64,000 nucleotides of DNA from positions 992,001 to 1,056,000 of the forward strand of contig CAVRYY010000001.1 in the NCBI GenBank assembly GCA_963725655.1, given 5' to 3'. The notes under the pieces are model-generated. The model ran no database searches. It saw nothing but the letters and a program-made list of their open reading frames with translations, and was not told the DNA's origin. This document shows positions 25,908 through 35,430 of this stretch, piece after piece. How positions within the stretch are numbered: position 1 is the stretch's first letter; each line of letters opens with the position of its first letter. The position numbers and the translations under genes are program-made. This DNA is from CAVRXT01 sp963725655. Its GTDB lineage: Bacteria > Acidobacteriota > Terriglobia > Acidiferrales > UBA7541.

Positions 25908-28900
25908 ATGGTCCATGCTTCGAAGTTGCTCTTTGTTCTGGTGTTGGGGTGCTTGCTGGTCGTATCTCCGGTTTTCGGCCAGGCGGAAGATGGTTCGATC
26001 GCAGGGACAGTGCGCGACTCGTCGGGAGCCTTAGTGGTGGGCGCGAGCGTCGCCATCAAGAACGTAGCGACGGGTGCCGAACGCACCACCGCCACGGGTA
26101 ACAACGGCGGTTACTCGGTGCCGGGTCTAGGGCCGGGGAGCTACGCCGTAAAGGTGAGCAGGACCGGATTCCAAACTTTCGAGACAGTTGTGGAAGTGAC
26201 TGTCGGCGGCGCGATCACCGCCGATGCCCAGCTGACCGTAGGCGCGACCACGACGGTAGTCGAGGTTGTCGCCGAAGCGGGCACGGCCGTGAATACGCAG
26301 ACCCAGGAAATGTCGCAGTTGATTGACGCCCAACAGGTGTCGATGTTGCCCAGCCTTACCCGCAACCCCTACGACTTCGTAGCGCTCTCCGGTAACGTTA
26401 GTGGCGGAGATAACACCACCAACAGCGCCAACAGCGGCCAGAACCTCACCGCCCGTGGCGTGGGCTTGTCCATCAATGGCCAGCGCGAATCCGGCACCGA
26501 GATCCTATTGGACGGCGTCGAGAACGTCGCGGTGTTCGGAGCGTCCATTGGCGAGGACGTGCCAGTCGATTCGATTCAGGAATACAGCATCATTACCAAC
26601 AACTTCCTGGCGGAATATGGACGCGCCTCGGGAGGCGTGGTTAACGTCTCCTCGAAGGTAGGAACCAACGCATTCCACGGTTCTGGCTGGGAATTCAACC
26701 GCCTTTCGGCCTACACCGCGAACACCTACGCCAACGACTCCGCGAACGCCGCTTCGATTGACGGCGGCGGCTCGATCATTGACCCCAAGGGCATTTACAC
26801 CCGGAACCAGTTCGGTTTCCAGGCGGGTGGCCCGATCGTCAAGAATAAGCTCTTCATTTTTGAGTCGACCGAATGGACGCGGGTACGCAGCTCCGCATCC
26901 GAGAGCGAAGAGGTACTGGATCCGAGCTTTATTTCCTTATTGCCGGCCAACGCTCAAGCGTATTTCGCCAGCTACGGTACCGGCGCAGCACCCTCTTCTG
27001 GTGTGGCGACTACCGCAGGCCAGCTGTCAGCGGCCGGGTTCCCAGTAGGACCGATCAACGGCACCACCGCGGTTGCGGCATCGCAACCCGTATTCGACAC
27101 GGTGAACTTCAGCGCGCCATTCGATGCGGGCGGCGGAACTCCGCAGAACACGTACACCCTGTTGGGACGCGTCGATTACAACCTGACCGACAAGACGCAG
27201 CTGTTCTTCCGAGCGGCCCGAGAGAGCCAGGACCAGTTCACTGGTTCGGCGTTCTACACCGCCTACCCGCAATATGATGTCGGCGACGCGATTGCCAACC
27301 AGAGCTACCTGATCTCGGTAAGCCACACGTTTACCAACAACGTCTTCAGCAACACGAAAATCAGCTTTACCCGCTTCAACAGTCAGAACTCTTTCGACGG
27401 CAAGCTGACCAACACCCCGAACCTGATGATCGTCTCGCCCACTGACCCAGTGAGCGGCGGTTACATTCAGCTCCCCGGGTTGGAAAACGAGGGGGCCCCG
27501 GGCGAAGGTGGTTTGCCGTTCGGTGGACCGCAGAACACATTCCAGCCGGAACAGGACATTGCCTGGACCAAGGGCCGCCACAATATGCGGTTCGGTGGTG
27601 GGCTGACGTACATCCAGCTGAACGTGGCCTACGGCGCGTATGCCCAAGCCGTGGAACAGCTGGGCGGCGACTTTGCCGACAGCATCGCGGATTTGACCAA
27701 CGCCGCGGGGAACCCTGGCGGAAGCCAGCTGGTGGCCTTTGACGCTCGCGTCAATGCCAACGGCGTGTTGCCCTGCCACAGCGATATCTATGGCAATCTG
27801 ATCGAAACCCCGCAGTGCGCGGTCACTCCTCCGCTGGGTTCGGCTCAATACGGACGGAGCTATCGCTACAAGGACTGGGACATCTATGCCCAGGATAGTT
27901 TTAGGGCCACTCCGCGGTTGACCATCAACTACGGCTTGCGCTACGAGCACTACGGCGTACAGCACAACGACATTCCCAGCTTGGACTCCAATTTTTACTA
28001 CGGTTCGGGTTCCAGCTTTGAAGAGCAAGTCCGAAACGGAAGCATGGACATTGCCGACAAGAGTCCGGTCGGCCAATTCTGGGCTCCTCGTTGGGGCACC
28101 GCTGCACCGCGCGTTGGCTTTGCGTACGATCTCCGCGGCGACGGCAAGAGCAGCATCCGTGGCGGCTACGGGATCAGCTACGAACGCAACTTCGGCAACG
28201 TGACCTACAACGCCAGCTTCAATCCCCCGGCCAGCGCCGTGCTGAGTTCTGTTTGCGCAGCCGGCAGCACCGGATGCACCGCGCTGGTTACCAATGACGA
28301 CCTCGGCCCCCTGGGTCTGCCTGGTCCCCCCAGCTTCCTGGGTCCCAGCGAGCTCCGGATGCCGGACCCGAGAATTAACGTCGCGCAGACGCAGTTCTGG
28401 AGCGGCGCGTACGAGCGAGAGTTGACCCACAACACCATTTTCGAAGTCAGTTATAGCGGTGCACGTGGGAATCATCTGTATGACATCGAAAACATTAACC
28501 TGCCTGGCGCGGGCCAGGTATATCTGGGCGACCCATTAGTCACTGGTGCAGCGTGCGCCGGGACCGGCTATGAGAATTTGGCCACTGGGAATCCCGAATG
28601 CCTCACCCGCCCGAACAATCAGTTCTCGAACATCAACATGCGCGGCAGCTTGGGCGCGAGCCAATATAATGGTATGAACATCAAGTTCCAAACGACCAAC
28701 CTGAAGAATACCGGCCTGAGCTTGGTCGCAAACTACACCTACGCGCGGTCGTATGACGACATCAGCTCGACTTTCTCGGACAGCTTGCAGGGTGGATCGG
28801 GGTACATTGGTTCGCTCGGCTACACCGATTTCACCCACCCGAGGCTGGACTGGGGCCCATCCGATTTCGATGTGCGGAATCGCGTAGTGGTCTCCCCGAT

Positions 28901-29495
28901 CTGGCAGACTCCCTGGTTCCGAAGCGGAAAGGGCTTTGCGCGCCAGGCGTTGGGTGGATGGACGGTATCGGGAATCATTACCGCGCGCGGCGGCATCCCG
29001 TTCTCGGTGTTCGACTACTCCAACGACGAGAACTTCTATACCGTTCCTCGCTTAACTCCCGCTTCGGCGATCTCCCAGTACCATGTGGGCTCGCCGGTTT
29101 CGGCAGGCGTCAACACTTTCAATGCCTTGAGCGTGCCGGTGCCGGCTAGTTTTGCGCCTCTCAATTCAGAGTTGGGCATCTCGGACTTCGGTCCGTTTCC
29201 AGCCAACATGACCGGGAGGAACGCATTCCGTGGCCCGGGAGCGTGGAACAGCGATTTGGCTCTAAGCAAGAGCTTCAAGTTCACCGAGCGTGTGGGAATG
29301 GAGTTCCGCGTCGAGGGATTTGATGCCTTCAACCATCACAACTATTATGTCAACTCGACTGACCTGTACTATGACGGCCCGCAGACTACACCGTTGGAAG
29401 TTACCGAACTGAAGGGCGGTCTCGGTACTCTGGCCACCGGTGGCAACCACGATGAGCGCCGTTTCGGTCAGTTCTCGATGAAGCTGAACTTCTAG
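25908..29495 (+). CDS. TonB-dependent receptor 1, Oar-like with CarboxypepD_reg domain
   Basis: An outer-membrane receptor of 1,195 residues. A Sec signal peptide (about 1-23, ending VFGQAE) is followed by a carboxypeptidase-regulatory-like beta domain (GSIAGTVRDSSGALVVGASV, about 25-105), a plug region (residues about 110-250, DGVENVAVFG..IGEDVPVDSIQEYS) and a large beta-barrel that ends in an aromatic FSMKLNF C-terminus. Such Oar-like receptors are abundant in Acidobacteriota and probably import oligosaccharides or bind large ligands; the substrate is unknown. The ATG at 25908 has GGGAGGA at proper spacing; the frame is open further upstream without support. Confidence 0.92.
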   Translation: MVHASKLLFVLVLGCLLVVSPVFGQAEDGSIAGTVRDSSGALVVGASVAIKNVATGAERTTATGNNGGYSVPGLGPGSYAVKVSRTGFQTFETVVEVTVGGAITADAQLTVGATTTVVEVVAEAGTAVNTQTQEMSQLIDAQQVSMLPSLTRNPYDFVALSGNVSGGDNTTNSANSGQNLTARGVGLSINGQRESGTEILLDGVENVAVFGASIGEDVPVDSIQEYSIITNNFLAEYGRASGGVVNVSSKVGTNAFHGSGWEFNRLSAYTANTYANDSANAASIDGGGSIIDPKGIYTRNQFGFQAGGPIVKNKLFIFESTEWTRVRSSASESEEVLDPSFISLLPANAQAYFASYGTGAAPSSGVATTAGQLSAAGFPVGPINGTTAVAASQPVFDTVNFSAPFDAGGGTPQNTYTLLGRVDYNLTDKTQLFFRAARESQDQFTGSAFYTAYPQYDVGDAIANQSYLISVSHTFTNNVFSNTKISFTRFNSQNSFDGKLTNTPNLMIVSPTDPVSGGYIQLPGLENEGAPGEGGLPFGGPQNTFQPEQDIAWTKGRHNMRFGGGLTYIQLNVAYGAYAQAVEQLGGDFADSIADLTNAAGNPGGSQLVAFDARVNANGVLPCHSDIYGNLIETPQCAVTPPLGSAQYGRSYRYKDWDIYAQDSFRATPRLTINYGLRYEHYGVQHNDIPSLDSNFYYGSGSSFEEQVRNGSMDIADKSPVGQFWAPRWGTAAPRVGFAYDLRGDGKSSIRGGYGISYERNFGNVTYNASFNPPASAVLSSVCAAGSTGCTALVTNDDLGPLGLPGPPSFLGPSELRMPDPRINVAQTQFWSGAYERELTHNTIFEVSYSGARGNHLYDIENINLPGAGQVYLGDPLVTGAACAGTGYENLATGNPECLTRPNNQFSNINMRGSLGASQYNGMNIKFQTTNLKNTGLSLVANYTYARSYDDISSTFSDSLQGGSGYIGSLGYTDFTHPRLDWGPSDFDVRNRVVVSPIWQTPWFRSGKGFARQALGGWTVSGIITARGGIPFSVFDYSNDENFYTVPRLTPASAISQYHVGSPVSAGVNTFNALSVPVPASFAPLNSELGISDFGPFPANMTGRNAFRGPGAWNSDLALSKSFKFTERVGMEFRVEGFDAFNHHNYYVNSTDLYYDGPQTTPLEVTELKGGLGTLATGGNHDERRFGQFSMKLNF

Positions 29496-29507
29496 TCGGC
29501 TCAGAGT

Positions 29508-29545
29508 AAAAAAGGGGGGAGCCGCGAGGCTCCCCCTTTTTTTTT
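29508..29545 (+). terminator. Rho-independent terminator after TonB receptor 1
   Basis: GGGGGAGCC (29515-29523), loop GCGA, GGCTCCCCC (29528-29536), then nine T residues. A perfect 9-base stem starting 19 bases after the receptor stop. Confidence 0.9.
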
Positions 29546-29556
29546 GCGAGTTGTCT

Positions 29557-29988
29557 ATGACCAAAGCCCCGTACGATAGTTTTGAAGCTCTCAATCCTTT
29601 CTTCGACGTCGTCATGGAAGGCTTACGCGGACTCGTCGATGGCGATCATTATTTCGATACGTTTGCCGAAGACGCCTCCTTCGAGTCCCGCTATCACTTC
29701 CCCGGCTGGCCTCTGACAATTCGAGGTCGAGCTAACCTAATCGCTAGCCTCTCCGGATACGGCAAGACGATCAAGCTTCACTCCGCCGACGCGCTGGTCG
29801 TGCATCGCTCTCAGGACAGTCGCGTGGTGATCCTTGAGTATGAAGTGCACGGCAAGATTCTTTCGACGGACTTGCCGTACGACAACAGGCTCATCTCCGT
29901 GGTAACCATTGAGAAAAGAAGGATTGTGCATTGGAGAGACTACATGGACTCCCTGGCTGCCTGGACGGCGTTGAACAGCGCCCGCTAG
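29557..29988 (+). CDS. SnoaL/NTF2-like (ketosteroid-isomerase fold) protein
   Basis: A 143-residue single-domain protein with the SnoaL/NTF2 pattern: an N-terminal helical stretch, then DGDHYFDTFAEDASFESRYHFPG and closing strands (RRIVHWRDYMDSLAAW). This fold serves isomerases, cyclases and polyketide-modifying enzymes, so function cannot be inferred. There is no strong ribosome site; ATG at 29557 is likely, with a TTG two codons upstream. It starts 12 bases after a strong terminator, so it needs its own promoter. Confidence 0.65.
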   Translation: MTKAPYDSFEALNPFFDVVMEGLRGLVDGDHYFDTFAEDASFESRYHFPGWPLTIRGRANLIASLSGYGKTIKLHSADALVVHRSQDSRVVILEYEVHGKILSTDLPYDNRLISVVTIEKRRIVHWRDYMDSLAAWTALNSAR

Positions 29989-30078
29989 CCTCAGAATCCT
30001 GGCGATGGCACATGGCTCGGCGACCCACCTTGGAATCGCGAGGCGTCCCATCCGCCATCCGCACGAAATATGCATTTG

Positions 30079-31080
30079 TTACATCAGCGGCTTGTTATTC
30101 GCGGGCAGAGCGTCGCGATAGACTTTCAGATTATTCTTGTCCACCACCACCGTCCCGGTATCCACATTGGTCGGCATCGGAGCGGCGGGAGCGGTGCGCC
30201 AGTCTTTGAATTCGTGCACCGCGTTGTGGTGCAAATCGTCGAGGAATTTCAGCCCATAGTAGCTCATGACGTAGGGCTTCTGGGTGATGGTGGCGGTAAT
30301 TACGCCGCGCTCGATCCAGTCCAGCGTTTCCGGATCGCCGTCAAAGGCCACGATCGGCACTTTGCCGCCGAGGTCGAAGCGTGACACCGCTTCCGCGGCG
30401 CCGGAACCTCCGGTTGCCTCCAGGCAGACATAGCCGTCGATTTTTTCTTTCTTCTGGATCAGCGCGGAAACCTGGTCGGAGGCGTTGCGGGCGTCGCCCT
30501 TGTCGTCGAGGACGGTTGTTATCTTGATGCCGGGGAATTTGGTCAGCGCGTCCTTCACGCCGGCCACGCGATCGTCGAGGTTATGCTGGCCGGCAATGGT
30601 GATCACCGCAATGTTCCCTTTCCCTTGAAGGAGCGCGGCAATCCGCTTCACGCTCTCGCGGCCGGCGCGGAGGTTGTCCGTTCCGATGTACAGCACGCGC
30701 TTGGAATCCGGGACATCCGAATCGACGCAGATCACCGGGATGCCCTGGGCGATGGCCTTGTCGATCTCCGCCTGAAAGAGTTCGGCGCGCGCCGCGGAAA
30801 TGCAGATTCCCGCAGGGTGCTGTTCAACTACCTGGCGGAAGGTGGTTACTTCGGCGTCCGGGTCATAGGTGGCCGGACCGGTGAGTTCGCCCTTTACGCC
30901 GAGGGTTTTGGCGGCGTCGAGAAACCCCGCCTGCGCTTCCTGCCAATACGGCAGGTTGATATTGGTGGCCACGAAGACGTACCGTTCGTTTTCTTCGTGG
31001 TATGGCTTGGTACACGACGCCATCAGCATGGGTCCGACGAAAATCGAAAGACATAGCAACCTGGTCCCGGTTCTCTTCAT
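30079..31080 (-). CDS. Sugar-binding periplasmic lipoprotein (ribose-type substrate-binding protein)
   Basis: A 333-residue lipoprotein. The signal peptide ends in the lipobox LMASC (Cys about residue 22). The mature part is a type-I periplasmic sugar-binding protein: NINLPYWQEAQAGF, PAGICISAAR, VICVDSDVPDSKRVLYIGTDN, GQHNLDDRVAGVKDAL and VPIVAFDGDPE. The start at 31080 is preceded by AAAGGAG. No ABC permease or ATPase gene adjoins it: an orphan binding protein, which may serve a distant transporter or a sensor. Confidence 0.88.
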   Translation of the reverse strand: MKRTGTRLLCLSIFVGPMLMASCTKPYHEENERYVFVATNINLPYWQEAQAGFLDAAKTLGVKGELTGPATYDPDAEVTTFRQVVEQHPAGICISAARAELFQAEIDKAIAQGIPVICVDSDVPDSKRVLYIGTDNLRAGRESVKRIAALLQGKGNIAVITIAGQHNLDDRVAGVKDALTKFPGIKITTVLDDKGDARNASDQVSALIQKKEKIDGYVCLEATGGSGAAEAVSRFDLGGKVPIVAFDGDPETLDWIERGVITATITQKPYVMSYYGLKFLDDLHHNAVHEFKDWRTAPAAPMPTNVDTGTVVVDKNNLKVYRDALPANNKPLM

Positions 31081-31355
31081 TGGAATTCTCCTTTCGCATT
31101 CGGTTGGGCCTGTCGAGTGGAGCATTGGCGCACTCCCTCGAAAAAATCGGGCTCCGGTGCATGACTAGTTGGGAAAAGTTCGAACGAACCGGAGGGGCAC
31201 CTCCATTGCTACGGCTTCTTCGCTTAGCCGTACCGCGAAAGCGGGACCATAGTACACCCGTCGCGCTAAAAAGGGGCCCTGGCAAAGAGACCGGAAAGAG
31301 TTGGGCGTTGCCGAAGAGAGCATCGCGGTCTTAAACTAAATCACCTTCAAGCCGT
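31081..31355. other. Gap upstream of the binding-protein gene
   Basis: A 275-base stretch between the lipoprotein gene and the tRNA-like fragment. It must hold the lipoprotein promoter on the minus strand. I see no strong operator or coding region. Confidence 0.35.
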
Positions 31356-31399
31356 GCGGCCGTAGCTCAGTTGGAAAGAGCGTTTGCGTTCTAGGCATA
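31356..31399 (+). pseudogene. Truncated tRNA-Arg-like fragment (5' half)
   Basis: GCGGCCG-TA-GCTC-AGTTGGAAA-GAGC-G gives a complete tRNA acceptor 5' strand and D-arm. It continues with TTTGC-GTTCTAG-GCATA, a 7-base loop with TCT at the anticodon place and a stem with one mismatch. No variable region, T-arm (GGTTCRA) or matching 3' acceptor strand (CGGCCGC) follows. It is thus a 5' tRNA remnant 88 bases before an intact tRNA-Arg(TCT). Confidence 0.6.
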
Positions 31400-31486
31400 T
31401 CGTCAAATTTTGCCTGTTTTCATCAATAGCAGATGGTCAACTCAATTCAGTTAAGCTGCCATACGATTTGCTAGAATAAGCACCAT

Positions 31487-31563
31487 GACCCCGTAGCTCA
31501 ATTGGATAGAGCGCCAGCCTTCTAAGCTGGATGTCGTCGGTTCAACTCCGACCGGGGTCACCA
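31487..31563 (+). tRNA. tRNA-Arg (anticodon TCT)
   Basis: A full cloverleaf: acceptor GACCCCG/CGGGGTC, D-arm GCTC-AATTGGATA-GAGC, anticodon arm CCAGC-CTTCTAA-GCTGG with TCT, variable ATGTC, T-arm GTCGG-TTCAACT-CCGAC, discriminator A and encoded CCA. Length 77 bases with CCA. It reads AGA arginine codons. A TAGAAT hexamer at 31472-31477 may be the -10. Confidence 0.95.
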
Positions 31564-32134
31564 ATCCTGTTTCGGTCCAACTCGGACGCATGGGTTACAG
31601 AACGTCCCGGACACATAGGTAACAACCTGGGCCGAATGGATGGCCAAGCAGTTCGAGCACTCGAATATCCAGATCGAGCAGACGAGCCAGATGCCGTCGT
31701 GAACTTCTTATTTCAGTCGTCCACGCGCTATTCAAGTCGCCACTCGTTACACCGTAGCTAAGTACCGGCAAACCTCCCTGCTACGCGCCGATATGATCCC
31801 CCGAGTGCCGTCGCCGTATTCCTATTCCTATACCGCAAACACATAGTGATCTATTTCTGTGCGGGGTTTAATCAGCCGTTTATAGCGAAACGTGCTGCCG
31901 CTTTTGGGTCATCTTTCGTAATTCATAAGAAACCACTGCATCCGTAAATTGTTGATTCCGGAGCACATCGCTGCCAGACCCTCGAGCCCCTGTGGCCCCG
32001 CTCGTGCATTAAGTCACGACGCGCCCGAGGAACGGCGCCGAACGACCAACTCAAGCCGAGGTCATACGACAATGTTGCTCTCTTTTTTCGTGGGGATTCT
32101 TGTAGACGCTCGCACGCCGGCAGCACGGCCTATA
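31564..32134. mobile_element. Possible insertion-sequence remnant downstream of tRNA-Arg
   Basis: The stretch ATGGGTTACAGAACGTCC-CGGACACATAGGTAACA near 31590-31624 resembles the ends of IS481/IS3-type elements as I remember them. No transposase longer than a few dozen residues is open. The rest to 32134 has no supported gene. Composition is less GC-rich than neighbours near 31790-31930. Identification is tentative. Confidence 0.28.
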
Positions 32135-33937
32135 ATGCGGCCTGCGCGGTTGCGGAAACTTGCGGCGATCGTGGCGTTGTTGCTTGGCGTCTCACCGTTG
32201 GTCAACGGCCAGGACATCGCCGCGCCGCAACGCCGAATCAATGCGCGCATCGACGACGCCCAGCGGACGGTCCTGCTCGGCCGGCGTCATCCCATGGCGA
32301 CCCCTTCCAGTGACATTGGACGGGTGTCCGAGGGCGAACCGATGATCGCGATGGCCATGCACCTGAAACCCACCGCCAAGCAAAATGCCGACCTCGAGGA
32401 ATTGCTCGCCGAGCAGCTGGATCCCAAGTCCATCAACTACCACCGCTGGATCACGGCCGCGCAATTCGGCGAGCGTTTCGGCGCCGATTCCGCAGACATC
32501 GCCAAGATCAGGGCGTGGCTGGTTTCCCAAGGGTTCGCCGTATTGCCCGCTACCCACAGCCAAACCTGGATCGATTTCAATGGCAGCACCGCGCAGGCCG
32601 AAGCTGCTTTCCGCACCGAAATCCATCGTTACCAAGCGCCCGATCGCACTTTCTACGCGAATGCGTCCGATCCGTCGGTACCCGCAGCATTTGCGGACAT
32701 GGTCGGCGCCATTAACGGGCTGGACAATTATATGGAGCGGCGTCCGCCCCTCAAATCGGTTCGCGGGAAGTCGCGCATCACCGCTGAGGACTCGCCCACA
32801 GGAGTACAGCCGCAATTGGACTACGGTAGCTACGAGCTATGCGCCGGTGATGCCCAGATCATCTACGACAGCCAGCCCTTGTACGCCTTGCACCCAGCCA
32901 TTGACGGCACCGGACAGAAGGTGGCCACCGCTGGGAATTATGAGGTGGTTGCGGATTCCTTCAATGCATTTCGAAGTTTTTGCGGCCTGCCGGCGCAGAA
33001 TGTCGATATCGTCGCGATGCCCGGCACACCCAGTCCTTTGACGGGTGGCGCAGGCGTTGAAGCGCTGCTCGATTTCGAATGGATCGGAGCGCTGGCTCCG
33101 GGCGCGCAGACAGTCTACGTGTACGGAAGCAACGTTTTATCAGCGTTCGCGTACATCGTCGACAACGACATGGCCCCGGTGGTGAGCCTGAGTTGGGGCA
33201 CCGGCGGAGGATTCGGCAACGACATCGGTCAGCTGGCCAACGCACAGGGCATCACCGTCATGGCGTCCTCGGGCGACGATGGTAGCTCCAACGCGGGGGT
33301 GGGCCCGTCGGACTCTCCGCACGTCACCTCGGTGGGGGGCACTTCGTTCACCGGTCGGGGGAGCACCTACTGGGGCTCGAATCGATCGAACAACTCCTCG
33401 GCGCTCGGATACGGATCGGCCCTTGGCAAAAACCAGTTGAACATCACCGTAAGTAATCCGAACAGTGGCGCGTTTGTGGCCGGGACTTTTGCTTACACGC
33501 CGTCGTTAGCTTCGTTAGAAACCGCCCCTCTAACGGTGGGGGCGCACACGCTATCGGTAAACTTCACGCCAACGGACAGCATCGACTACGCGTCGGCCAC
33601 AAAGACCGTGGTGATCACTGTAAATCGCACAACCAGCACGACCACGCTGGTTACGTCGAATCCCTCTGTAGGGGCGGGACAAGAGGTAACACTCACCGCG
33701 GCGATTGTGTTGCCGGGGGGCCCCGCTGCGGGCGTGCCCAGCGGTGCCGTCCAGTTCAGTGACGGAGCAACTGTCATAGCCACAGCGAATTTAAACGCCT
33801 ATGGGCACTGCTCATGGTCGACGACGTCGCTTTCCGCGGGCACGCATTTGTTAACGGCCACCTATGCAGGGGATCAAAATTTTCTCGGGAGCCAAGGATC
33901 GCTCACTCAGCGGATCGGACCAGCAGTTTCACGGTAG
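32135..33937 (+). CDS. Sedolisin-type (S53) propeptide plus truncated protease domain and Ig-like repeats; probably inactive
   Basis: A secreted protein. Residues 1-25 form a signal peptide (KLAAIVALLLGVSPLVNGQ). A pro-kumamolisin propeptide follows (about 45-195), then an S53 domain start with Glu309 and Asp313 in VEALLD (the ExxxD pair) and Asp381 in SSGDDG. After VGGTSFTGRGSTYW (about 402) the expected SGTSAxxP catalytic-serine region is absent; the sequence runs straight into beta-rich repeats and a C-terminal Ig-like domain (TTTLVTSNPSVGAGQEVTLTA). The catalytic Ser is thus missing, most simply by in-frame deletion. An ATG at 32072 with weak GAGG is an alternative start. Confidence 0.72.
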   Translation: MRPARLRKLAAIVALLLGVSPLVNGQDIAAPQRRINARIDDAQRTVLLGRRHPMATPSSDIGRVSEGEPMIAMAMHLKPTAKQNADLEELLAEQLDPKSINYHRWITAAQFGERFGADSADIAKIRAWLVSQGFAVLPATHSQTWIDFNGSTAQAEAAFRTEIHRYQAPDRTFYANASDPSVPAAFADMVGAINGLDNYMERRPPLKSVRGKSRITAEDSPTGVQPQLDYGSYELCAGDAQIIYDSQPLYALHPAIDGTGQKVATAGNYEVVADSFNAFRSFCGLPAQNVDIVAMPGTPSPLTGGAGVEALLDFEWIGALAPGAQTVYVYGSNVLSAFAYIVDNDMAPVVSLSWGTGGGFGNDIGQLANAQGITVMASSGDDGSSNAGVGPSDSPHVTSVGGTSFTGRGSTYWGSNRSNNSSALGYGSALGKNQLNITVSNPNSGAFVAGTFAYTPSLASLETAPLTVGAHTLSVNFTPTDSIDYASATKTVVITVNRTTSTTTLVTSNPSVGAGQEVTLTAAIVLPGGPAAGVPSGAVQFSDGATVIATANLNAYGHCSWSTTSLSAGTHLLTATYAGDQNFLGSQGSLTQRIGPAVSR

Positions 33938-33964
33938 TGCCTGTGTCGAGTTCAACGATCGGAA

Positions 33965-33989
33965 GGGTGCGCTGGAGCCGAACGCACCC
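33965..33989 (+). terminator. Possible terminator after the sedolisin-like gene
   Basis: GGGTGCG (33965-33971), an 11-base loop, CGCACCC (33983-33989), then a pyrimidine-rich TCTCTTCTC rather than a clean T-tract. It is 28 bases after the stop codon. A weak candidate. Confidence 0.4.
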
Positions 33990-34227
33990 TCTCTTCTCTG
34001 TCACTTATTTCGCGGCGGCCTTCTGCCTGTCGAAAACCGCGCTTGGCCAGAGTCCTGTTCGTGAGTGGCGCTGGGGAATAGACTGAGGCCATTCAAGCCG
34101 ACGCGAATTTCCGCAAAAAAACTCCGCGAACGCACCCGCCATTTCGCTTGCCGCTCATGTAAGATACCCGCCGTGTGAGGTTGCCGTTCGGAAAAGTCAC
34201 CAAACCTTGAACGGAGGGCCGCAATTC

Positions 34228-35430
34228 ATGATTTCTCAATCGAGCTGCCGCAAATTTGATTCTGTTCAATTTTTTGCTGCCGGTATTTTGTGTCTCTGCA
34301 GCGCGACGTTATGCCATGCCCAGTCGCCCAGCGTGGCGGCCACTCCTCCGATGGGTTGGAATAGCTGGAATCACTTCGCTGGGAAAGTGGACGACGCCAC
34401 GATTCGGGCCCAGGCGGATGCCATGGTTACGTCCGGGATGCGCGACGCAGGGTATGTCTACATCAACATTGATGACACCTGGCAGGGAACGCGCGATGCC
34501 CAGGGCGTGATCCATCCCAACAGCCGATTTCCGGATATGAAGGCGCTGGCCGGCTACGTCCACGGGAAAGGGCTGAAGATCGGCATTTACTCTTCGCCGG
34601 GGCCAACCACGTGCGCGAAATTCGAGGGAAGCTACGGACACGAAGAACAAGACGCGCAGACCTACGCCGCGTGGGGAATCGATTACCTGAAATACGATTT
34701 GTGCGGGTTGCGGGACATGATGAAAAGCGCGGGGTCGCCGGAAGCCGAGCACAAAATGATGATCGATGCGTACGTGAAGATGCGCGATGCGCTCCAGAAA
34801 GCCGGGCGGCCGATCGTCTACAGCCTGTGCCAGTACGGCGATGACGCGGTTTGGCGGTGGGGCGCGTCCGTCGGCGGCAATCTGTGGCGGACCACCGGCG
34901 ACATCAACGACACTTACGGCCGCATGGAAAATATCGGATTCGGACAGGCGGGCCTGGCGAAATTTGCCGGCCCGGGCCACTGGAATGATCCGGACATGCT
35001 GGAGGTAGGGAACGGTGGGATGAAAGTGGAGGAATATCGCCTGCACATGAGCCTTTGGGCGATTCTCGCGGCGCCGCTTCTTTCCGGAAACGATTTGAGC
35101 TCGATGAGCCCGGAAACGCTGGCGATACTTACGAACCGGGAGGTTATTGCGATCGATCAGGATCCCGCAGGGAAGCAAGGCGATCGCGTTTCAGCGGAGG
35201 GCCCGACGGAAATTTGGGTACGGCCGCTGGCGGATGGATCAAAGGCGGTGGGGCTCTTTAACCGCCATTCTGGGTCGCTCGATATCAAAGTGGATTTCCA
35301 CGAGCTTGGATTCAAGGGAAGCGTAAAGGCGCGCGACGTCTGGAAGGCGAAGGACGTGGGCCCGATCACCGGTCCCTACGAGGTGCGAGTGCCTGGCCAC
35401 GGCGTGGTGCTGCTACGAGTTTCCGAGTAG
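34228..35430 (+). CDS. GH27 alpha-galactosidase (secreted)
   Basis: A 400-residue GH27 enzyme that hydrolyses terminal alpha-galactosyl residues. An N-terminal signal peptide (about 1-31, ATLCHAQ) is followed by the GH27 start PPMGWNSWNHF. The nucleophile is Asp157 in YLKYDLCG and the acid/base is Asp225 in RTTGDI; AGPGHWNDPDMLEVGNGGM is typical. The ATG at 34228 follows GGAGGG; a TTG seven codons upstream is less likely. It is convergent with TonB receptor 2, which may import released sugars, but substrate linkage is inference. Confidence 0.94.
   Translation: MISQSSCRKFDSVQFFAAGILCLCSATLCHAQSPSVAATPPMGWNSWNHFAGKVDDATIRAQADAMVTSGMRDAGYVYINIDDTWQGTRDAQGVIHPNSRFPDMKALAGYVHGKGLKIGIYSSPGPTTCAKFEGSYGHEEQDAQTYAAWGIDYLKYDLCGLRDMMKSAGSPEAEHKMMIDAYVKMRDALQKAGRPIVYSLCQYGDDAVWRWGASVGGNLWRTTGDINDTYGRMENIGFGQAGLAKFAGPGHWNDPDMLEVGNGGMKVEEYRLHMSLWAILAAPLLSGNDLSSMSPETLAILTNREVIAIDQDPAGKQGDRVSAEGPTEIWVRPLADGSKAVGLFNRHSGSLDIKVDFHELGFKGSVKARDVWKAKDVGPITGPYEVRVPGHGVVLLRVSE

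Noticed and set aside
27027..28475. 482-codon antisense frame over TonB receptor 1
   Set aside because: Shadow of the receptor; no motif, no ribosome site.
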